A DNA stretch of 64,000 nt from an uncultured Shimia sp. (GCA_937897325.1 CALCOY010000022.1:1-64000), one strand, 5' to 3'. Shown: positions 1 through 9,856, numbered from the stretch's first letter. Program-made: numbers and translations. The notes: generated from the sequence alone by a model not told the origin.

Positions 1-54
1 CTGCTATCCCTCATGTGACACCAAAATAGTGGCACAGTCTTAAGCGGCTAAGAC

Positions 55-1071
55 ATGACCAAGCGCGTCTTTCAGGTTCACGGCGCCATCGCGGGCGGCA
101 AGCCCGTCTTCAGCAGAAAAGTGCGGCATGTAAAATTGCTCACGTCGCTTTCCGAGTTCCTCAGCCAAACCCGCGCGCCAAAGACCTGTGCCAGCCCCCA
201 ACAAAGGGGTCGCGAGATCGGCAAGCTTGGCCACACCGTCAGGTTGATCTCGCCTGTCTGCGTGAAGCCTTATGCCAAACGTCAGAAGAACGATGCGAAC
301 GACGCCCCTGCGATTGCGGAAACCGCATCATGTCCAACCATGCGCTTCGTTAACGTGAAGAGTGCCAGGAAACAGGCATCCGGCATGACGCTTCGAACCA
401 GGGACCTGTTCATTTGGCAGCCGCCCCAAACGAACAGTGTTTTGAGAGGCATCTGGCCAAGTATAGTGTGGTTGCTCCATCTCGCAGGGTTTCTCTCAGC
501 CGTCTTCAGGCAACCATTGATGATCCGGAGCGGTGCCGCCCCGAAGCCGCGGTCGACCATGCCCGCCTGCTTCCGGATCACATCGCCGCATCCACAGGAG
601 AGGTTACGGCTCTGAAAGCCGAAATTCGACGCGAGGCGCAGAAAGACGACGTTGCAAAACGATTGATGATAACACCTGGCGTCGGGCCGATCACAGCGAT
701 TGCACGCTCCGCTTTGCCGCCTGAGCCTTCCATGTTGAGCAAGAGATGCGGCTTTGCAGCCTGGGCAGACTTCACGCCGAAGCAATTCTCATCTGGTGGG
801 AAGGAATGTATCGTGCGTACCTAAGATCGGCCAGCGTGATCTGCGCCGACTGCTTGTGATCGGGATGGCCTGCGTTGTTCGGGTAGCTCTTCGTCGGGGT
901 GCGGAGCAAACAAAGTGGCTTGCACAGATGTTGGCCCGCAAGCCGAGAAAACTGGTTACAGTGGCGTTGGCTCACATCCCTCTCCTACATGTTGCCGGGA
1001 AGTGAATGGCCCGGATTGCATCGGTGTTGATGGCGAATGGTGGGAGGTATCAAGATCCGGCGCTGGCCTAA
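55..1071 (+). pseudogene. IS110-family transposase, decayed
   Basis: This is a full-length but broken transposase of the IS110 (IS116/IS902) type. Reading across three frames recovers the family order. The N-terminus is seen as KRVFQVHG and then LGHTVRLISPVCVKPYAKRQ with a NDANDAPAIAE stretch and PTMRFVNVKS. The middle is MITPGVGPITA and FAAWADFTPKQ with SSGGKE. The C-terminal IGQRDLRRLLVIG is followed by a last in-frame block, MARIASVLMANGG, ending at the TAA at 1069-1071. Frame changes lie near positions 410-450, 820 and 990, so no intact product is possible. The sequence after the stop (to about 1285) resembles the non-coding 3' part of such elements from memory; this is inference. No terminal inverted repeats were recognised. 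Confidence 0.85.
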
Positions 1072-1554
1072 CCTGCCAGGGCCGGTCATACGAGAAGATC
1101 GGAGTTGAAGTAAGGACAAACGGTCATAGAGACAGTATTGGCAAAACCAGGAACCAGGCCGTACGCCTCAGAGCGCGTGTGTCCGAATTGGATCCGATCC
1201 GTCGTATATCCATACTGACCCGCGGTATGTCCAGGCCGCAAATAACGCGGAACACACGAAAGTACCTAACCGCTCGTCCATAGAAGCTAAAAACCGTCTT
1301 GCAAAAACCGGGGCGCCCAAACACGGCCTGCTTGCGCGACGCAGGCGGGCACTAACCCCAATAGGTTCCACTGGCCCAGTCTCAAACCGCTTAGTGGACG
1401 ATGCTCCATCCCTGATATTCAACGAAGTATCCGGGCTCGCGGGATGACGTTACTACATCATCTAAAGGACATTGCGTCTCTGGTGTTCCTCTTTATGCGT
1501 TATACCCGCTCGGATCCAAGCAGTTGCGGATCAAAATCACCCAGATGATCCAAG
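1072..1554. other. gene-free stretch between two IS110 remnants
   Basis: No convincing coding region on either strand. The first ~210 bases are probably the non-coding 3' flank of the upstream IS110 remnant. The rest, to the start of the oppositely oriented remnant, has short ORFs only and no recognisable RNA or promoter. Confidence 0.4.
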
Positions 1555-1825
1555 AAGTCTTGTTCGCCACAAACCGCATGCCGGGGCGGGTGAAGGCTGC
1601 ACAAATCGCTTCCGCATCGACCGCATCCGTCTTTTCCGCTTCACGTATGGTTTGACATAGACCGCTGGCTTCAGGCGCACATCGTGCCCAAGCGCAATCA
1701 ATTCACGTGCCCAAGGTCTCAAAGAATGCAGGCAGCTTGGCACGTTTGATCTTAGTGTTGCTGATCCGGCGCCCCATGGCCGAAACGCAGTGCACCTGAA
1801 AAACGTCCTTGGTCAAATCGGGGCC
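1555..1825 (-). pseudogene. IS110-family transposase N-terminal fragment
   Basis: On the minus strand, frames that change twice give DLTKDVFQVHC near 1820, then ARELIALGHDVRLKPAVYVK, then TDAVDAEAIC and FTRPGMRFVANKT near 1575. These are the N-terminal landmarks of IS110-type transposases (DLAKxVFQVH, GHxVRLxPxxYVKPYVK, NDxxDAEAICEA, TRPxMRFV). The catalytic C-terminal half is absent. It is a second, separate copy because it faces the other way and covers the same part of the protein as the copy at 55-1071. The limits are approximate. Confidence 0.75.
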
Positions 1826-1988
1826 CGTACTCTTTAACGTTATTGATTGGCTCCTTTCCCGGCGGTCGACAAAGACCGCACGTTGGCAAGCTTGATCTAG
1901 GCCAAGTCGCAGCTATCGACCTCTTCTGCTGATGGGAACAGGTCTATTTGACCAACCGCCGCCGGTCCACCACCAACGAAGGTCGCGG

Positions 1989-4127
1989 TCAAGCGGCCTC
2001 AGCACGCGCCTTGCGGATAAGGTGCAAAATGTCCTGTGCCGCATTCGGGATGTTTGTGCCCGGCCCGAAGATCGCCTTGACACCGGCATCGTAAAGGAAC
2101 TGGTAGTCCTGTTGCGGAATGACGCCGCCGCAGATCACGATGATGTCCTCGGCCCCTGCCTCTTTCAGTGCCGCAACAAGCTGAGGCGCGAGTGTCTTGT
2201 GACCCGCCGCCTGAGAACTAATGCCCACCACATGCACGTCGTTGTCGACAGCGTCCTGCGCAGCCTCGGCGGGGGTCTGGAAAAGTGGGCCGACATCCAC
2301 GTCAAAGCCGATATCCGCAAAGGCTGTCGCGATCACCTTTGCACCACGGTCATGCCCGTCTTGACCCATCTTGACGACCAGCATCCTTGGGCGGCGTCCC
2401 TCAGCTTCGGCAAAACCTTCGACCGCGCTCTGAATGGCCGCAAAGCCCTCATCGCCCTCGTAGGCCGCACCATAAACCCCGGCAAGCGTCTTTACCTCGG
2501 CCCGATGGCGTCCAAATATCTTCTCCATCGCCATGCTGATCTCTCCCACAGATGCCCGCGCGCGTGCGGCCTCGACGGCCGCGCCCAAAAGATTTCCACC
2601 CTGTTCCGCCTTGTCGCTCAACGCCTCGAGGGCAACCTTACAGGCGGCCTCATCGCGGCTGGCGCGGATCTTCTCAAGCCGCGCGATCTGTGCCTCACGC
2701 ACGGCGGCGTTGTCGATGTCAAGGATGTCTATCTCGTCCTCTTTCTCCAGCCGGAACTTGTTGACACCCACGATCACCTCATCGCCCTTGTCGATCATCG
2801 CCTGACGCGTCGCCGCTGCCTCTTCGATGCGCAGCTTCGGCATGCCAGAGGTCACTGCCTTGGTCATGCCACCCATCTCTTCGACCTCTTCAATCAGTGC
2901 CCACGCCGCTTCAGCCAGATCATGCGTCAGCTTTTCGACGTAGTAGCTGCCCGCCAGCGGATCGACAACATTCGTCACCCCCGTCTCGTTCTGCAGGATC
3001 AACTGGGTGTTGCGCGCGATGCGGCTCGAAAACTGCGTTGGAAGCGCGATGGCTTCGTCAAAGCTGTTCGTATGCAGCGATTGCGTGCCGCCCAGAACCG
3101 CGCTCATCGCCTCGAAGGCTGTGCGGACCACGTTGTTGTAAGGATCCTGTTCCTGCAGGCTCACCCCGCTTGTCTGGCAATGGGTGCGCAGCATCATGCT
3201 TTTGGGATTCTTCGGCTCAAAGTCCGACATGATCCGGTGCCAAAGCAGCCTTGCCGCCCGCAACTTGGCCGCCTCCATGAAGAAATTCATCCCGATGGCA
3301 AAGAAGAACGACAGCCTTCCTGCGAACGTGTCGACATCCATGCCACGATTGATCGCTGCGCGCACATATTCGCGCCCGTCAGCAAGCGTAAAGGCCAGTT
3401 CTTGCACGAGGTTCGCGCCCGCTTCCTGCATGTGATAGCCGGAGATGCTGATCGAGTTGAACTTTGGCATCTCGTTCGATGTGTATTCGATAATGTCCGC
3501 GATGATCCGCATGGAAGGTTCAGGAGGATATATATAGGTGTTTCGCACCATGAACTCCTTAAGAATGTCATTCTGAATGGTGCCCGCCAGTGCGCTGCGG
3601 TCCACGCCCTGCTCTTCCCCCGCCACGATGAAGTTGGCGAGTATGGGGATCACCGCCCCGTTCATCGTCATTGAGACCGACACTTTTTCCAGCGGGATCC
3701 CATCAAAGAGAATCTTCATGTCCTCGACGCTGTCGATAGCCACGCCTGCCTTGCCGACATCGCCGACGACGCGTTCGTGATCGCTGTCATAGCCCCGGTG
3801 GGTCGCCAGATCGAATGCCACAGACACACCCTGTTGTCCCGCATCAAGGGCCCGGCGATAGAACGCGTTCGATTCTTCGGCTGTCGAGAACCCGGCATAT
3901 TGCCGGATCGTCCAGGGGCGGCCCGCATACATCGTCGCTTTTACGCCACGTGTGAAAGGTCCCTCGCCGGGGATGCCGCCAAGGTGGCCGACGTTCTCGA
4001 GGTCATCCTCGGTATAGATCGGCTGAACCGGTATGCCTTCCAACGTGTTCCAAGTCAGCGCGTCAACGGATCGGCCACGCAACTCGGCCTCAGCCAGGTC
4101 GCGCCATTTGTCTTTCTTCGAAGCCAT
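1989..4127 (-). CDS. scpA: methylmalonyl-CoA mutase
   Basis: Adenosylcobalamin-dependent enzyme that isomerises (R)-methylmalonyl-CoA to succinyl-CoA, the last step of propionyl-CoA assimilation. At 712 residues it has the length of the single-polypeptide ScpA/McmA form. The N-terminal two thirds is the TIM-barrel mutase domain, with [32 protein letters not shown] and [15 protein letters not shown]. The C-terminal ~130 residues are the B12-binding domain, with [11 protein letters not shown] (lower-axial histidine near residue 593), [12 protein letters not shown] and CGGVIP. The start has a GAGGA ribosome site. The first 38 bases overlap the 3' end of the upstream sulfotransferase-like gene, so the two are translationally linked. 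pccA and pccB lie further upstream on the same strand; the epimerase is not in the window. Confidence 0.96.
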   Translation of the reverse strand: MASKKDKWRDLAEAELRGRSVDALTWNTLEGIPVQPIYTEDDLENVGHLGGIPGEGPFTRGVKATMYAGRPWTIRQYAGFSTAEESNAFYRRALDAGQQGVSVAFDLATHRGYDSDHERVVGDVGKAGVAIDSVEDMKILFDGIPLEKVSVSMTMNGAVIPILANFIVAGEEQGVDRSALAGTIQNDILKEFMVRNTYIYPPEPSMRIIADIIEYTSNEMPKFNSISISGYHMQEAGANLVQELAFTLADGREYVRAAINRGMDVDTFAGRLSFFFAIGMNFFMEAAKLRAARLLWHRIMSDFEPKNPKSMMLRTHCQTSGVSLQEQDPYNNVVRTAFEAMSAVLGGTQSLHTNSFDEAIALPTQFSSRIARNTQLILQNETGVTNVVDPLAGSYYVEKLTHDLAEAAWALIEEVEEMGGMTKAVTSGMPKLRIEEAAATRQAMIDKGDEVIVGVNKFRLEKEDEIDILDIDNAAVREAQIARLEKIRASRDEAACKVALEALSDKAEQGGNLLGAAVEAARARASVGEISMAMEKIFGRHRAEVKTLAGVYGAAYEGDEGFAAIQSAVEGFAEAEGRRPRMLVVKMGQDGHDRGAKVIATAFADIGFDVDVGPLFQTPAEAAQDAVDNDVHVVGISSQAAGHKTLAPQLVAALKEAGAEDIIVICGGVIPQQDYQFLYDAGVKAIFGPGTNIPNAAQDILHLIRKARAEAA

Positions 4128-5040
4128 GGGGTCGTCCTCTGTCTGTCATATTGGGATGGATCACATCAGCGGTTTTGCCCGCCTTTTCGCGATCGGGATC
4201 CTGTTTCAACGTCGCCAAACCGTCCGCCCCGGCCCGCAGCCAGGACATGTCTTCGGCGTATCGCATTTTCAGTGCCGCTTGCTGCTCTGCCGTGAAGGGC
4301 ATCCAGCGACCAGTGCCCCTTGGCAGCGCTGCGGCTCTGTCGCCACGCTCTGCCAGAAGCGGGCGTAAGTCTTCAAGCCGCGGCGCATTGTTGAGCCAGG
4401 TATCACAGCCCTTTTCGGGCGCAATGCAATCGGCCCCGATGCCCAGCATCTGATCCGGTCGCCCGGCAAAGTGTTCAAATGGCATCACATGGATGTCGAT
4501 GTCGGGCAGCGCGCAGGCCAGATCTGTAATCACACCACGCCATCCGCGCCGAGAGGTTGCAATGCCCGCCCATTTATCTTCATCCTGCAACGGGTGTCCG
4601 CGCCCCGTACCAAAAGCTGCCGCAGACGCCCAGTACTGATCTAGACTGCGGACCGATAGGATGACATGGCTTAGTCGCTCTCCGAAAGCTGCCGCATAGC
4701 GGGCCATTCGCTCGCCAATTCCTGCATAAAGCAGACCACGCCGCAGATTGTCTCGGGTTGTGCCAATCATGTTCTCGTCGCTCACGACAAGAGTGTTCCT
4801 GCCCAATTGCGCCTCTTGGTCAAGATGCATCATGATGCGGCCGCGCGCCCGGCGAAACTGTTCCACCTCTGCACCGAAACCCATGCGCGGCATCACCCCG
4901 GACAAAAGCCCCTTTCGCGTGCGCCTGGGCCCCCACACCCCGACACCCCAGCAGCTTAGCTCGTCCACGTTGTGGTTCAGATACGCCTGAAACGAGGTCG
5001 ACGCCGTCCGATGGGCGCCCAAATGCAATACGACTTTCAT
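4090..5040 (-). CDS. sulfotransferase-like protein
   Basis: A 316-residue protein beginning [20 protein letters not shown]. This resembles the PAPS-binding P-loop region (H-x-G-x-x-K/R-T-x-S-T/S) at the very N-terminus of sulfotransferase-family proteins. Further in, [15 protein letters not shown] resembles the R-x-P-x-x-x-x-x-S 3'-phosphate-binding segment. I chose the internal ATG at 5040 because it is preceded by GAGG (5049-5052 region) and puts the P-loop at the N-terminus; a longer in-frame start at 5109 exists but adds a poorly conserved-looking leader. The gene end overlaps the scpA start by 38 bases. The acceptor substrate is unknown, and a link to propionate metabolism is positional only. 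Confidence 0.75.
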   Translation of the reverse strand: MKVVLHLGAHRTASTSFQAYLNHNVDELSCWGVGVWGPRRTRKGLLSGVMPRMGFGAEVEQFRRARGRIMMHLDQEAQLGRNTLVVSDENMIGTTRDNLRRGLLYAGIGERMARYAAAFGERLSHVILSVRSLDQYWASAAAFGTGRGHPLQDEDKWAGIATSRRGWRGVITDLACALPDIDIHVMPFEHFAGRPDQMLGIGADCIAPEKGCDTWLNNAPRLEDLRPLLAERGDRAAALPRGTGRWMPFTAEQQAALKMRYAEDMSWLRAGADGLATLKQDPDREKAGKTADVIHPNMTDRGRPHGFEERQMARPG

Positions 5041-5205
5041 ACTTAGCCTCACGATGTCACGCAGGGCCGCCCCAACCGGCCCGTGACGGGGATTGGCGAT
5101 GACACTCATCCACGACCCCTTGCCGGCTGATTAATGTTAAAAATGACGTCGTTTTGCATCGCAATCGGTGAGAAAGCGATTACATTCACCCTCGCTGGAG
5201 GGATC

Positions 5206-5661
5206 ATGAAATACGCTCTACCTTTTGTTTTTGCAGGTGTTTTTGCCAGTTCCATCATGGCCCAGGACACCGCTTCCGAAACCGATGAGACCATATTTCT
5301 CGGCAACGGCGTCGAGGATTTGAGCCAATTTGTGTGGACAAAACGGCCCATCATCGTCTTCGCGGAAAGCCCCAATGACCCGAATTTTGCGCAACAAATG
5401 CAATATCTTGAGGATCGACAGGACGAATTGGCCGTGCGTGATGTCGTTGTGATTACCGATACCGATCCGTCGAACCTCAGCCCGCTGAGGCGCCAGTTAC
5501 GTCCGCGCAGCTTCATGCTGGTGCTGATTGGCAAGGATGGGGGGGTGAAGCTGCGCAAACCCTTCCCGTGGGACGTGCGCGAGATCAGCCGCAGCATCGA
5601 CAAGATGCCCTTGCGCCAGCGCGAGATCCGCGATCGCAATTCAAGGGACAGGTCTGGATGA
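5206..5661 (+). CDS. DUF4174-type secreted protein
   Basis: A 151-residue protein with an N-terminal signal peptide (MKYALPFVFAGVFASSIMAQ, cleavage probably after MAQ). It continues into a compact domain with KRPIIVFAESPNDPNFAQQ, VRDVVVITD and RSFMLVLIGKDGGVKLRKPF. This is the pattern of DUF4174, a thioredoxin-fold-like secreted family, although no redox CxxC is present. The start is fixed by GGAGG at 5197-5201 and by the signal peptide; an upstream ATG at 5134 is in frame but less likely. It is the only plus-strand gene inside the otherwise minus-strand propionate locus and is divergent from the sulfotransferase gene, so the 165 bases between them must hold promoters for both. Function unknown. 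Confidence 0.8.
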   Translation: MKYALPFVFAGVFASSIMAQDTASETDETIFLGNGVEDLSQFVWTKRPIIVFAESPNDPNFAQQMQYLEDRQDELAVRDVVVITDTDPSNLSPLRRQLRPRSFMLVLIGKDGGVKLRKPFPWDVREISRSIDKMPLRQREIRDRNSRDRSG

Positions 5662-5854
5662 TCTTTGGCTTTGCCAAATGCAAGGATTTTAAGGTGATGG
5701 AAAGGTGACGAAATGGCCCTTTTCTTGTAATCACGGCCAAATACACCCATATTAAGGCCAAGGCAGCGATCGAAAGGCCGCCGAAATCGAGCGAGGTTGG
5801 TAATGTCGAACGCGCAGAACAACACCCCAGAGATCCCGTATAAGCCCGAACCTG

Positions 5855-6487
5855 TCACGGGTCGGACCGGTCCTCGGCCGGGGTACTGACAGAAGCAGCC
5901 AAGCGCGCAGCCTCTTGTGTTGCATGATCTTTGCCCCTATCAGCAAACTCAGCGATAAGGTAATTTGCAAGGCGTCCGTATTCCAGCGCCTGCTTGCGCA
6001 TCTCAATGTAATCCTCATACATCTTGATCCGCCTGTCCGGTGACAGGCTAAGAAAGCGCTGCGTGCGCATGTCCGTGATATGCGCAGACAGACTGTCGAG
6101 TTGGTTGTAGTATCGCACCACGGGATCAATCGTTACACGCGGCAGGATGTGAATCTCGGTCTGTAAAGTCTCAAAAAGACGATCGTGATGCTCCGTTGGG
6201 ATGAACGGCACGAAGGTCGGATCGTTCTGCATCCGTTCGATCATCGCTGCGCCGTCGCTCTCCAGGTTGCCGTCGTTCCAAAGGTTCGAGACATTCGTTG
6301 CGATCTCTGCAAAAATCGCTCGATGTGCATCTCTAAGGCGTTCAGCCCGCAGCCGCTGGGCCGCACGTCGGTTCTGCCAGCCGTTCACAACCCAGCCCAC
6401 CGCCAAAAAAAGACCGGCCACAATGGCCTGCCAGATCCGGGGATCCAGTCGGCCAAACCAGTCAACAGTGGCAAAAAACCAGGTCAC
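5855..6487 (-). CDS. membrane-anchored hypothetical protein
   Basis: A 210-residue protein not recognised at family level. It has one N-terminal membrane segment (IWQAIVAGLFLAVGWVVNGW, about residues 18-37) followed by a soluble, largely helical domain rich in Arg, Glu and Asp. It starts with GTG inside the GTGA that also forms the pccA stop codon (4-nt overlap), which indicates translational coupling to pccA. This makes it the next gene of the pccA transcript. The topology suggests a short periplasmic tail and a cytoplasmic helical domain. No enzymatic motif is visible. Confidence 0.75.
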   Translation of the reverse strand: MTWFFATVDWFGRLDPRIWQAIVAGLFLAVGWVVNGWQNRRAAQRLRAERLRDAHRAIFAEIATNVSNLWNDGNLESDGAAMIERMQNDPTFVPFIPTEHHDRLFETLQTEIHILPRVTIDPVVRYYNQLDSLSAHITDMRTQRFLSLSPDRRIKMYEDYIEMRKQALEYGRLANYLIAEFADRGKDHATQEAARLAASVSTPAEDRSDP

Positions 6488-8484
6488 TCAAACTCCATAA
6501 TCACTTCGTCCACGGCAAGGCTGTCCCCTGCCCCCGCATTGATCTTGGTAACAACGCCCTTGCGCTCGGCCCGCAAGATGTTTTCCATCTTCATCGCCTC
6601 GATCGTGCAAAGCGCCTGACCCTCCTGAACCTCGTCACCGACGCCCACGTCCACTTTCACGACCAGACCCGGCATTGGGCAGAGCAGCATCTTCGACGTA
6701 TCAGGCGGCACTTTCTCGGGCATCTTCGCCGCCAGTTCCGCCTGACGCGGGCTGCGCACATGCACCTTTAGATCCGCCCCCCGCGTGCGCACCCGGAAAC
6801 CGGCCGTGACCTTGCCCACTTTCAGAACCAACGGCGCACCATCGACGGTCATGTCCGCCAGTTGATCGCCCGGCGTCCAGTCCCCGCTGACACGCAACGC
6901 CGTCTGATCCTCAAACGTCACGGTCGAACCTTCGGGGTCTGCATCAATCTTCACCGCGAAGGCCTGTCCTTGAAGCGACACATGCCAATCCTGGCCCACC
7001 TTGCGTTCGTGATTGTCCATACGCCCCGAAACACGTGTTCGCCGGATTTCACTGACCCGGTGCATCGCAGCACAGGCGGCGGCGACCTTGCGCAGATCCG
7101 CCCCGGCGAGCGTTACACCCTCAAATCCATCGGGGTACTCTTCAGCAATGAAGGCCGTTGTCATATCGCCGCTCACGAATTTCGAATGGTCCATGACCGC
7201 CGCAAGAAAGGGCAGGTTGTGCCCTATCCCTTCGACCTCGAACCGGTCTAGGGCCACGCGCATCGCCTCAATCGCCGCACCGCGTGTGGGTGCCCACGTA
7301 CAAAGCTTCGCGATCATCGGGTCATAATACATGCTGATCTCGCCGCCCTCATAGACGCCGGTGTCATTGCGCACGACGTGGCTCGCCGCGACCACTTCTT
7401 CCGGCGGACGATATCGCGTCAGCCGCCCGATCGAGGGCAGGAAGTTGCGGTAGGGATCTTCCGCATAAAGCCGGTTCTCAATCGCCCAGCCATTCAGTTT
7501 CACGTCGTCCTGCGTGATGCTGAGCGCCTCACCATTCGCCACCCGGATCATCTGTTCAACAAGGTCCACGCCCGTGATCAACTCGGTGACGGGATGTTCC
7601 ACTTGCAGCCGCGTGTTCATCTCGAGGAAGAAAAAGTTCTTTTCCCCATCTACGATGAATTCCACTGTCCCGGCAGAGGTGTAACCAACCGCTTTCGCCA
7701 AAGCGCAAGCCTGTTCGCCCATGGCCTTGCGTGTCGCTTCATCAAGAAATGGGCTGGGCGCTTCTTCCACCACTTTCTGGTTGCGCCGCTGGATCGAACA
7801 TTCGCGTTCGCCCAGATAGATGCAATTGCCGTGGCTGTCTGCCAGCACCTGGATTTCGATATGGCGCGGTTGCGTGACGAATTTCTCGATAAAGATCCGA
7901 TCATCGCCAAAGCTACTCGCCGCCTCGTTCTTGGAGGACTGAAAGCCTTCGCGCGCCTCCTCATCATTCCAGGCGATCCGCATCCCCTTGCCACCGCCCC
8001 CGGCGCTGGCCTTGATCATCACCGGATAGCCGATCTCGGTTGAGATCTTCACGGCCTCATCCGCATCCTCGATCAGCCCCATATAGCCCGGCACGGTGCT
8101 GACGTTGGCCTCTTGTGCGATCTTCTTCGAGGTGATCTTGTCCCCCATCGATTCAATCGCACCCTTGGGTGGGCCGACAAACGCGACACCTGCCACCTCA
8201 AGCGCTTCGGCAAATTTCGCGTTTTCCGACAGAAAGCCGTAGCCCGGATGAACGGCCTCTGCACCGCTGTCCTTGATCGCCTGCATGACCTTGTCGATCA
8301 CGATATAGGACTGGTTGGCTGGCGGCGGACCGATATGTACCTTTTCGTCTGCCAACTTTACATGAAGCGCCTGCCGGTCAGCGTCCGAATAGATGGCAAC
8401 CGTCGCGATACCCATCTTGCGCGCCGTCTTGATGACGCGGCAGGCAATCTCGCCCCGATTGGCGATCAGGATCTTCTTGAACAT
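6484..8484 (-). CDS. pccA: propionyl-CoA carboxylase alpha (biotin) subunit
   Basis: A 666-residue biotin carboxylase/carrier subunit. With PccB it carboxylates propionyl-CoA to (S)-methylmalonyl-CoA using ATP and bicarbonate. The N-terminal biotin-carboxylase domain begins FKKILIANRGEIACRVI. The ATP-grasp part shows the glycine-rich KASAGGGGKGMRIAW, then QRRNQKVVEEAPS, and EMNTRLQVEHPVTE with catalytic residues. The C-terminal biotinyl domain carries PMPGLV and EAMKMEN, with the biotinylated lysine near residue 632. I chose ATG 8484 (GGGACG upstream) over a longer frame starting at 8607, because families of this type start at FKKILIANRGEIA. It is coupled to the downstream membrane protein and separated from pccB by small genes and a terminator. 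Confidence 0.97.
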   Translation of the reverse strand: MFKKILIANRGEIACRVIKTARKMGIATVAIYSDADRQALHVKLADEKVHIGPPPANQSYIVIDKVMQAIKDSGAEAVHPGYGFLSENAKFAEALEVAGVAFVGPPKGAIESMGDKITSKKIAQEANVSTVPGYMGLIEDADEAVKISTEIGYPVMIKASAGGGGKGMRIAWNDEEAREGFQSSKNEAASSFGDDRIFIEKFVTQPRHIEIQVLADSHGNCIYLGERECSIQRRNQKVVEEAPSPFLDEATRKAMGEQACALAKAVGYTSAGTVEFIVDGEKNFFFLEMNTRLQVEHPVTELITGVDLVEQMIRVANGEALSITQDDVKLNGWAIENRLYAEDPYRNFLPSIGRLTRYRPPEEVVAASHVVRNDTGVYEGGEISMYYDPMIAKLCTWAPTRGAAIEAMRVALDRFEVEGIGHNLPFLAAVMDHSKFVSGDMTTAFIAEEYPDGFEGVTLAGADLRKVAAACAAMHRVSEIRRTRVSGRMDNHERKVGQDWHVSLQGQAFAVKIDADPEGSTVTFEDQTALRVSGDWTPGDQLADMTVDGAPLVLKVGKVTAGFRVRTRGADLKVHVRSPRQAELAAKMPEKVPPDTSKMLLCPMPGLVVKVDVGVGDEVQEGQALCTIEAMKMENILRAERKGVVTKINAGAGDSLAVDEVIMEFE

Positions 8485-8579
8485 TTCACGTCCCTTTTTG
8501 TCGGTGTTTGAACGCAAAACCGCCGCAGGCCAGTTCAGGCACCACGGCGGTTTGCAGTTTATTGATGGGGTGTCGTGCG

Positions 8580-8783
8580 TCAGCAGCGATGCGGATTGCG
8601 TTCGCAATAAAGAAGGTTGCCCGCCGCGCCGATGGCCGCACCTGCCGCGATGTTGCCGTCCAGCACGGCCGCTGTGCCCGCGCCGGCCGCCCCGCCATAA
8701 AGCGCCTGTTCGCCGACCGTGTCACCACAGGCGGCCAAACCAGCAAGGGCGATAACACCGATAATGGCTGTCTTAATACGCAT
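8580..8783 (-). CDS. small glycine/alanine-rich lipoprotein
   Basis: A 67-residue predicted lipoprotein. The signal peptide is MRIKTAIIGVIALAGLAAC with lipobox LAAC (Cys 19). It is followed by a glycine- and alanine-rich hydrophobic stretch (GGAAGAGTAAVLDGNIAAGA) like the glycine-zipper repeats of small outer-membrane lipoproteins, ending with a Cys in LLYCERN. The ATG at 8783 is preceded by AAGGA. It lies just upstream of pccA, with a terminator behind it at 8924-8968, so it probably has its own promoter and may lead the pccA transcript. Function unknown. Confidence 0.8.
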   Translation of the reverse strand: MRIKTAIIGVIALAGLAACGDTVGEQALYGGAAGAGTAAVLDGNIAAGAAIGAAGNLLYCERNPHRC

Positions 8784-8923
8784 TGCTGAATTCCTTCGCT
8801 TGTTGTCTGCGTTGTAAACTTGACGCTCAACAAACAAGGAGGGTTCTGCAAGGCACGCCCGCGTGAATGCGCCGAAACTGCGATATGCCGCCTGACCCGC
8901 GCAGGATCCCGCGCACATTTCGA

Positions 8924-8968
8924 AACAAATAAAAAGACGGACAGCAATTGGGAAAACTGCTGCCCGTC
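8924..8968 (-). terminator. rho-independent terminator
   Basis: Read on the minus strand, an 11-bp stem (GACGGGCAGCA paired with TGCTGTCCGTC, one mismatch/GT pair) with an 11-nt loop is followed at once by TTTTTATTTG. It ends the transcript of the 118-residue gene at 9130-9486 and separates it from the lipoprotein/pccA unit. The surrounding 8784-9129 stretch holds no other convincing gene. Confidence 0.85.
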
Positions 8969-9129
8969 AGGGGAAGGGGTACGGAAATGGTATGCAGGCG
9001 TTAAATGATGTTGGGGTATCAAGCCTGCCATTACACGCTGACACACAAAGTGATCGCGGTCGAATCCAAAAATATCGACGGTACTAAGATCGGCTGTTTT
9101 TCGCCTAATGCGGGAACTGTAAAGCAACT

Positions 9130-9486
9130 TCATGCCCGCCCTTCCTCGAAGGCTTCGGGAAAAGACGCGCGCGCCACTGCCTCGTCAATCATCAGAACCG
9201 CAGAATAATCAGCAATGTCAAAGGGATCCGTCGCCGGAATGATTTCTCTGCCAAAAAACCAGTTGAGCCGCCCAGCATCCAGATTGCCCCGCTCAAAGGG
9301 CGCAGCGCCGAAGTGCGACCAGAGCGCAGACAGGAATGCGCTGTCTGCCCGTCGGTCAAGTGGCTTGCGATCCGCAAAGCGCTCAAGCCGCTTGAGGGGT
9401 GTGACACCCTTGGGATTCGGTCGTCGGATTGTGAACTGAAAATCTGTTCCGGCCAGTCGACCCGGAAAACCGCGATGTTTTAGCAC
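9130..9486 (-). CDS. conserved-looking hypothetical protein
   Basis: A 118-residue soluble protein without signal peptide or membrane segment and without a recognised family. Its sequence is balanced and protein-like (for example FLSALWSHFGAAPFERG and LNWFFGREIIPATDPFD), with high GC at third positions on this strand. It starts with GTG at 9486, preceded by GGGGGTG. It lies between a hairpin at 9522-9541 and the strong terminator at 8924-8968, so it may be a short separate transcript within the propionate locus. Function unknown. Confidence 0.65.
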   Translation of the reverse strand: MLKHRGFPGRLAGTDFQFTIRRPNPKGVTPLKRLERFADRKPLDRRADSAFLSALWSHFGAAPFERGNLDAGRLNWFFGREIIPATDPFDIADYSAVLMIDEAVARASFPEAFEEGRA

Positions 9487-9521
9487 AGTACACCCCCATC
9501 ACGGTCAAGGGTGTTGCGCGA

Positions 9522-9541
9522 GGCGGGCCATTGAGCCCGCC
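9522..9541. repeat. GGCGGGC palindrome (hairpin)
   Basis: GGCGGGC (9522-9528), a 6-nt loop, GCCCGCC (9535-9541). It lies just after the stop codon of the small lipoprotein gene at 9553-9687 and may act as a transcript 3' end. The same arms recur at 39168-39185 and, shortened, at 51414-51427, so this is a dispersed intergenic palindrome rather than a gene-specific structure. Confidence 0.7.
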
Positions 9542-9552
9542 CCGCAGATATC

Positions 9553-9687
9553 TTACTTGAATTTGCCTGTGAAGACGGGCTCCGTCGAGACGGGCTCGAC
9601 AACAACAACTTCTTCTTGCTCGCGTGCGCACGCGGCCACAACACCAATAAAGCCAAGCATTGCCACAAATTTGATGCTCTTCGACAT
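9553..9687 (-). CDS. 44-residue lipoprotein
   Basis: A very small predicted lipoprotein: MSKSIKFVAMLGFIGVVAAC with lipobox VAAC (Cys 20), then a short acidic and valine-rich tail (REQEEVVVVEPVSTEPVF) ending GKFK. A clean AGGAGA ribosome site lies 6 nt before the ATG. The mature part is about 25 residues, as in entericidin-like or other tiny outer-membrane lipopeptides, but the entericidin signature is not clear. It lies between pccB/DUF6497 and pccA on the same strand. Confidence 0.75.
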   Translation of the reverse strand: MSKSIKFVAMLGFIGVVAACAREQEEVVVVEPVSTEPVFTGKFK

Positions 9688-9856
9688 CGGTTTCTCCTGT
9701 CTTTCAACCTTCGGGCTTTTGCGCGAACGCGTTCACCCAATCTTCCGGTAACGGGTTTTTGAACTTTCCCAACGCGAACAATAATCCATTGCTCTCTGAA
9801 AAGAAATCCGCCTATCGCAGGCTGCGCGGGATGTGGCCGCAAAGCATCACGTTCCA

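Noticed and set aside
1932-3674. Long plus-strand open frame opposite scpA
   Set aside because: It is antisense to a clear methylmalonyl-CoA mutase and has random-looking residue use; a typical high-GC shadow frame.
5106-5858. Minus-strand 250-codon frame
   Set aside because: It runs opposite the DUF4174 gene, which has a signal peptide and a good ribosome site; the minus frame is Ser/Arg-rich without family features.
5803-5889. Plus-strand 28-codon frame with GAGG before the ATG, between the DUF4174 gene and the membrane protein gene
   Set aside because: Overlaps the 3' end of the opposite gene, is Pro/Arg-rich, and shows no helix, signal or family pattern.
8484-8580. TTTGAACGCAAA before pccA as a PccR site
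   Set aside because: It differs from TTTGCAAA by an insertion and no second copy is near; too weak to call.
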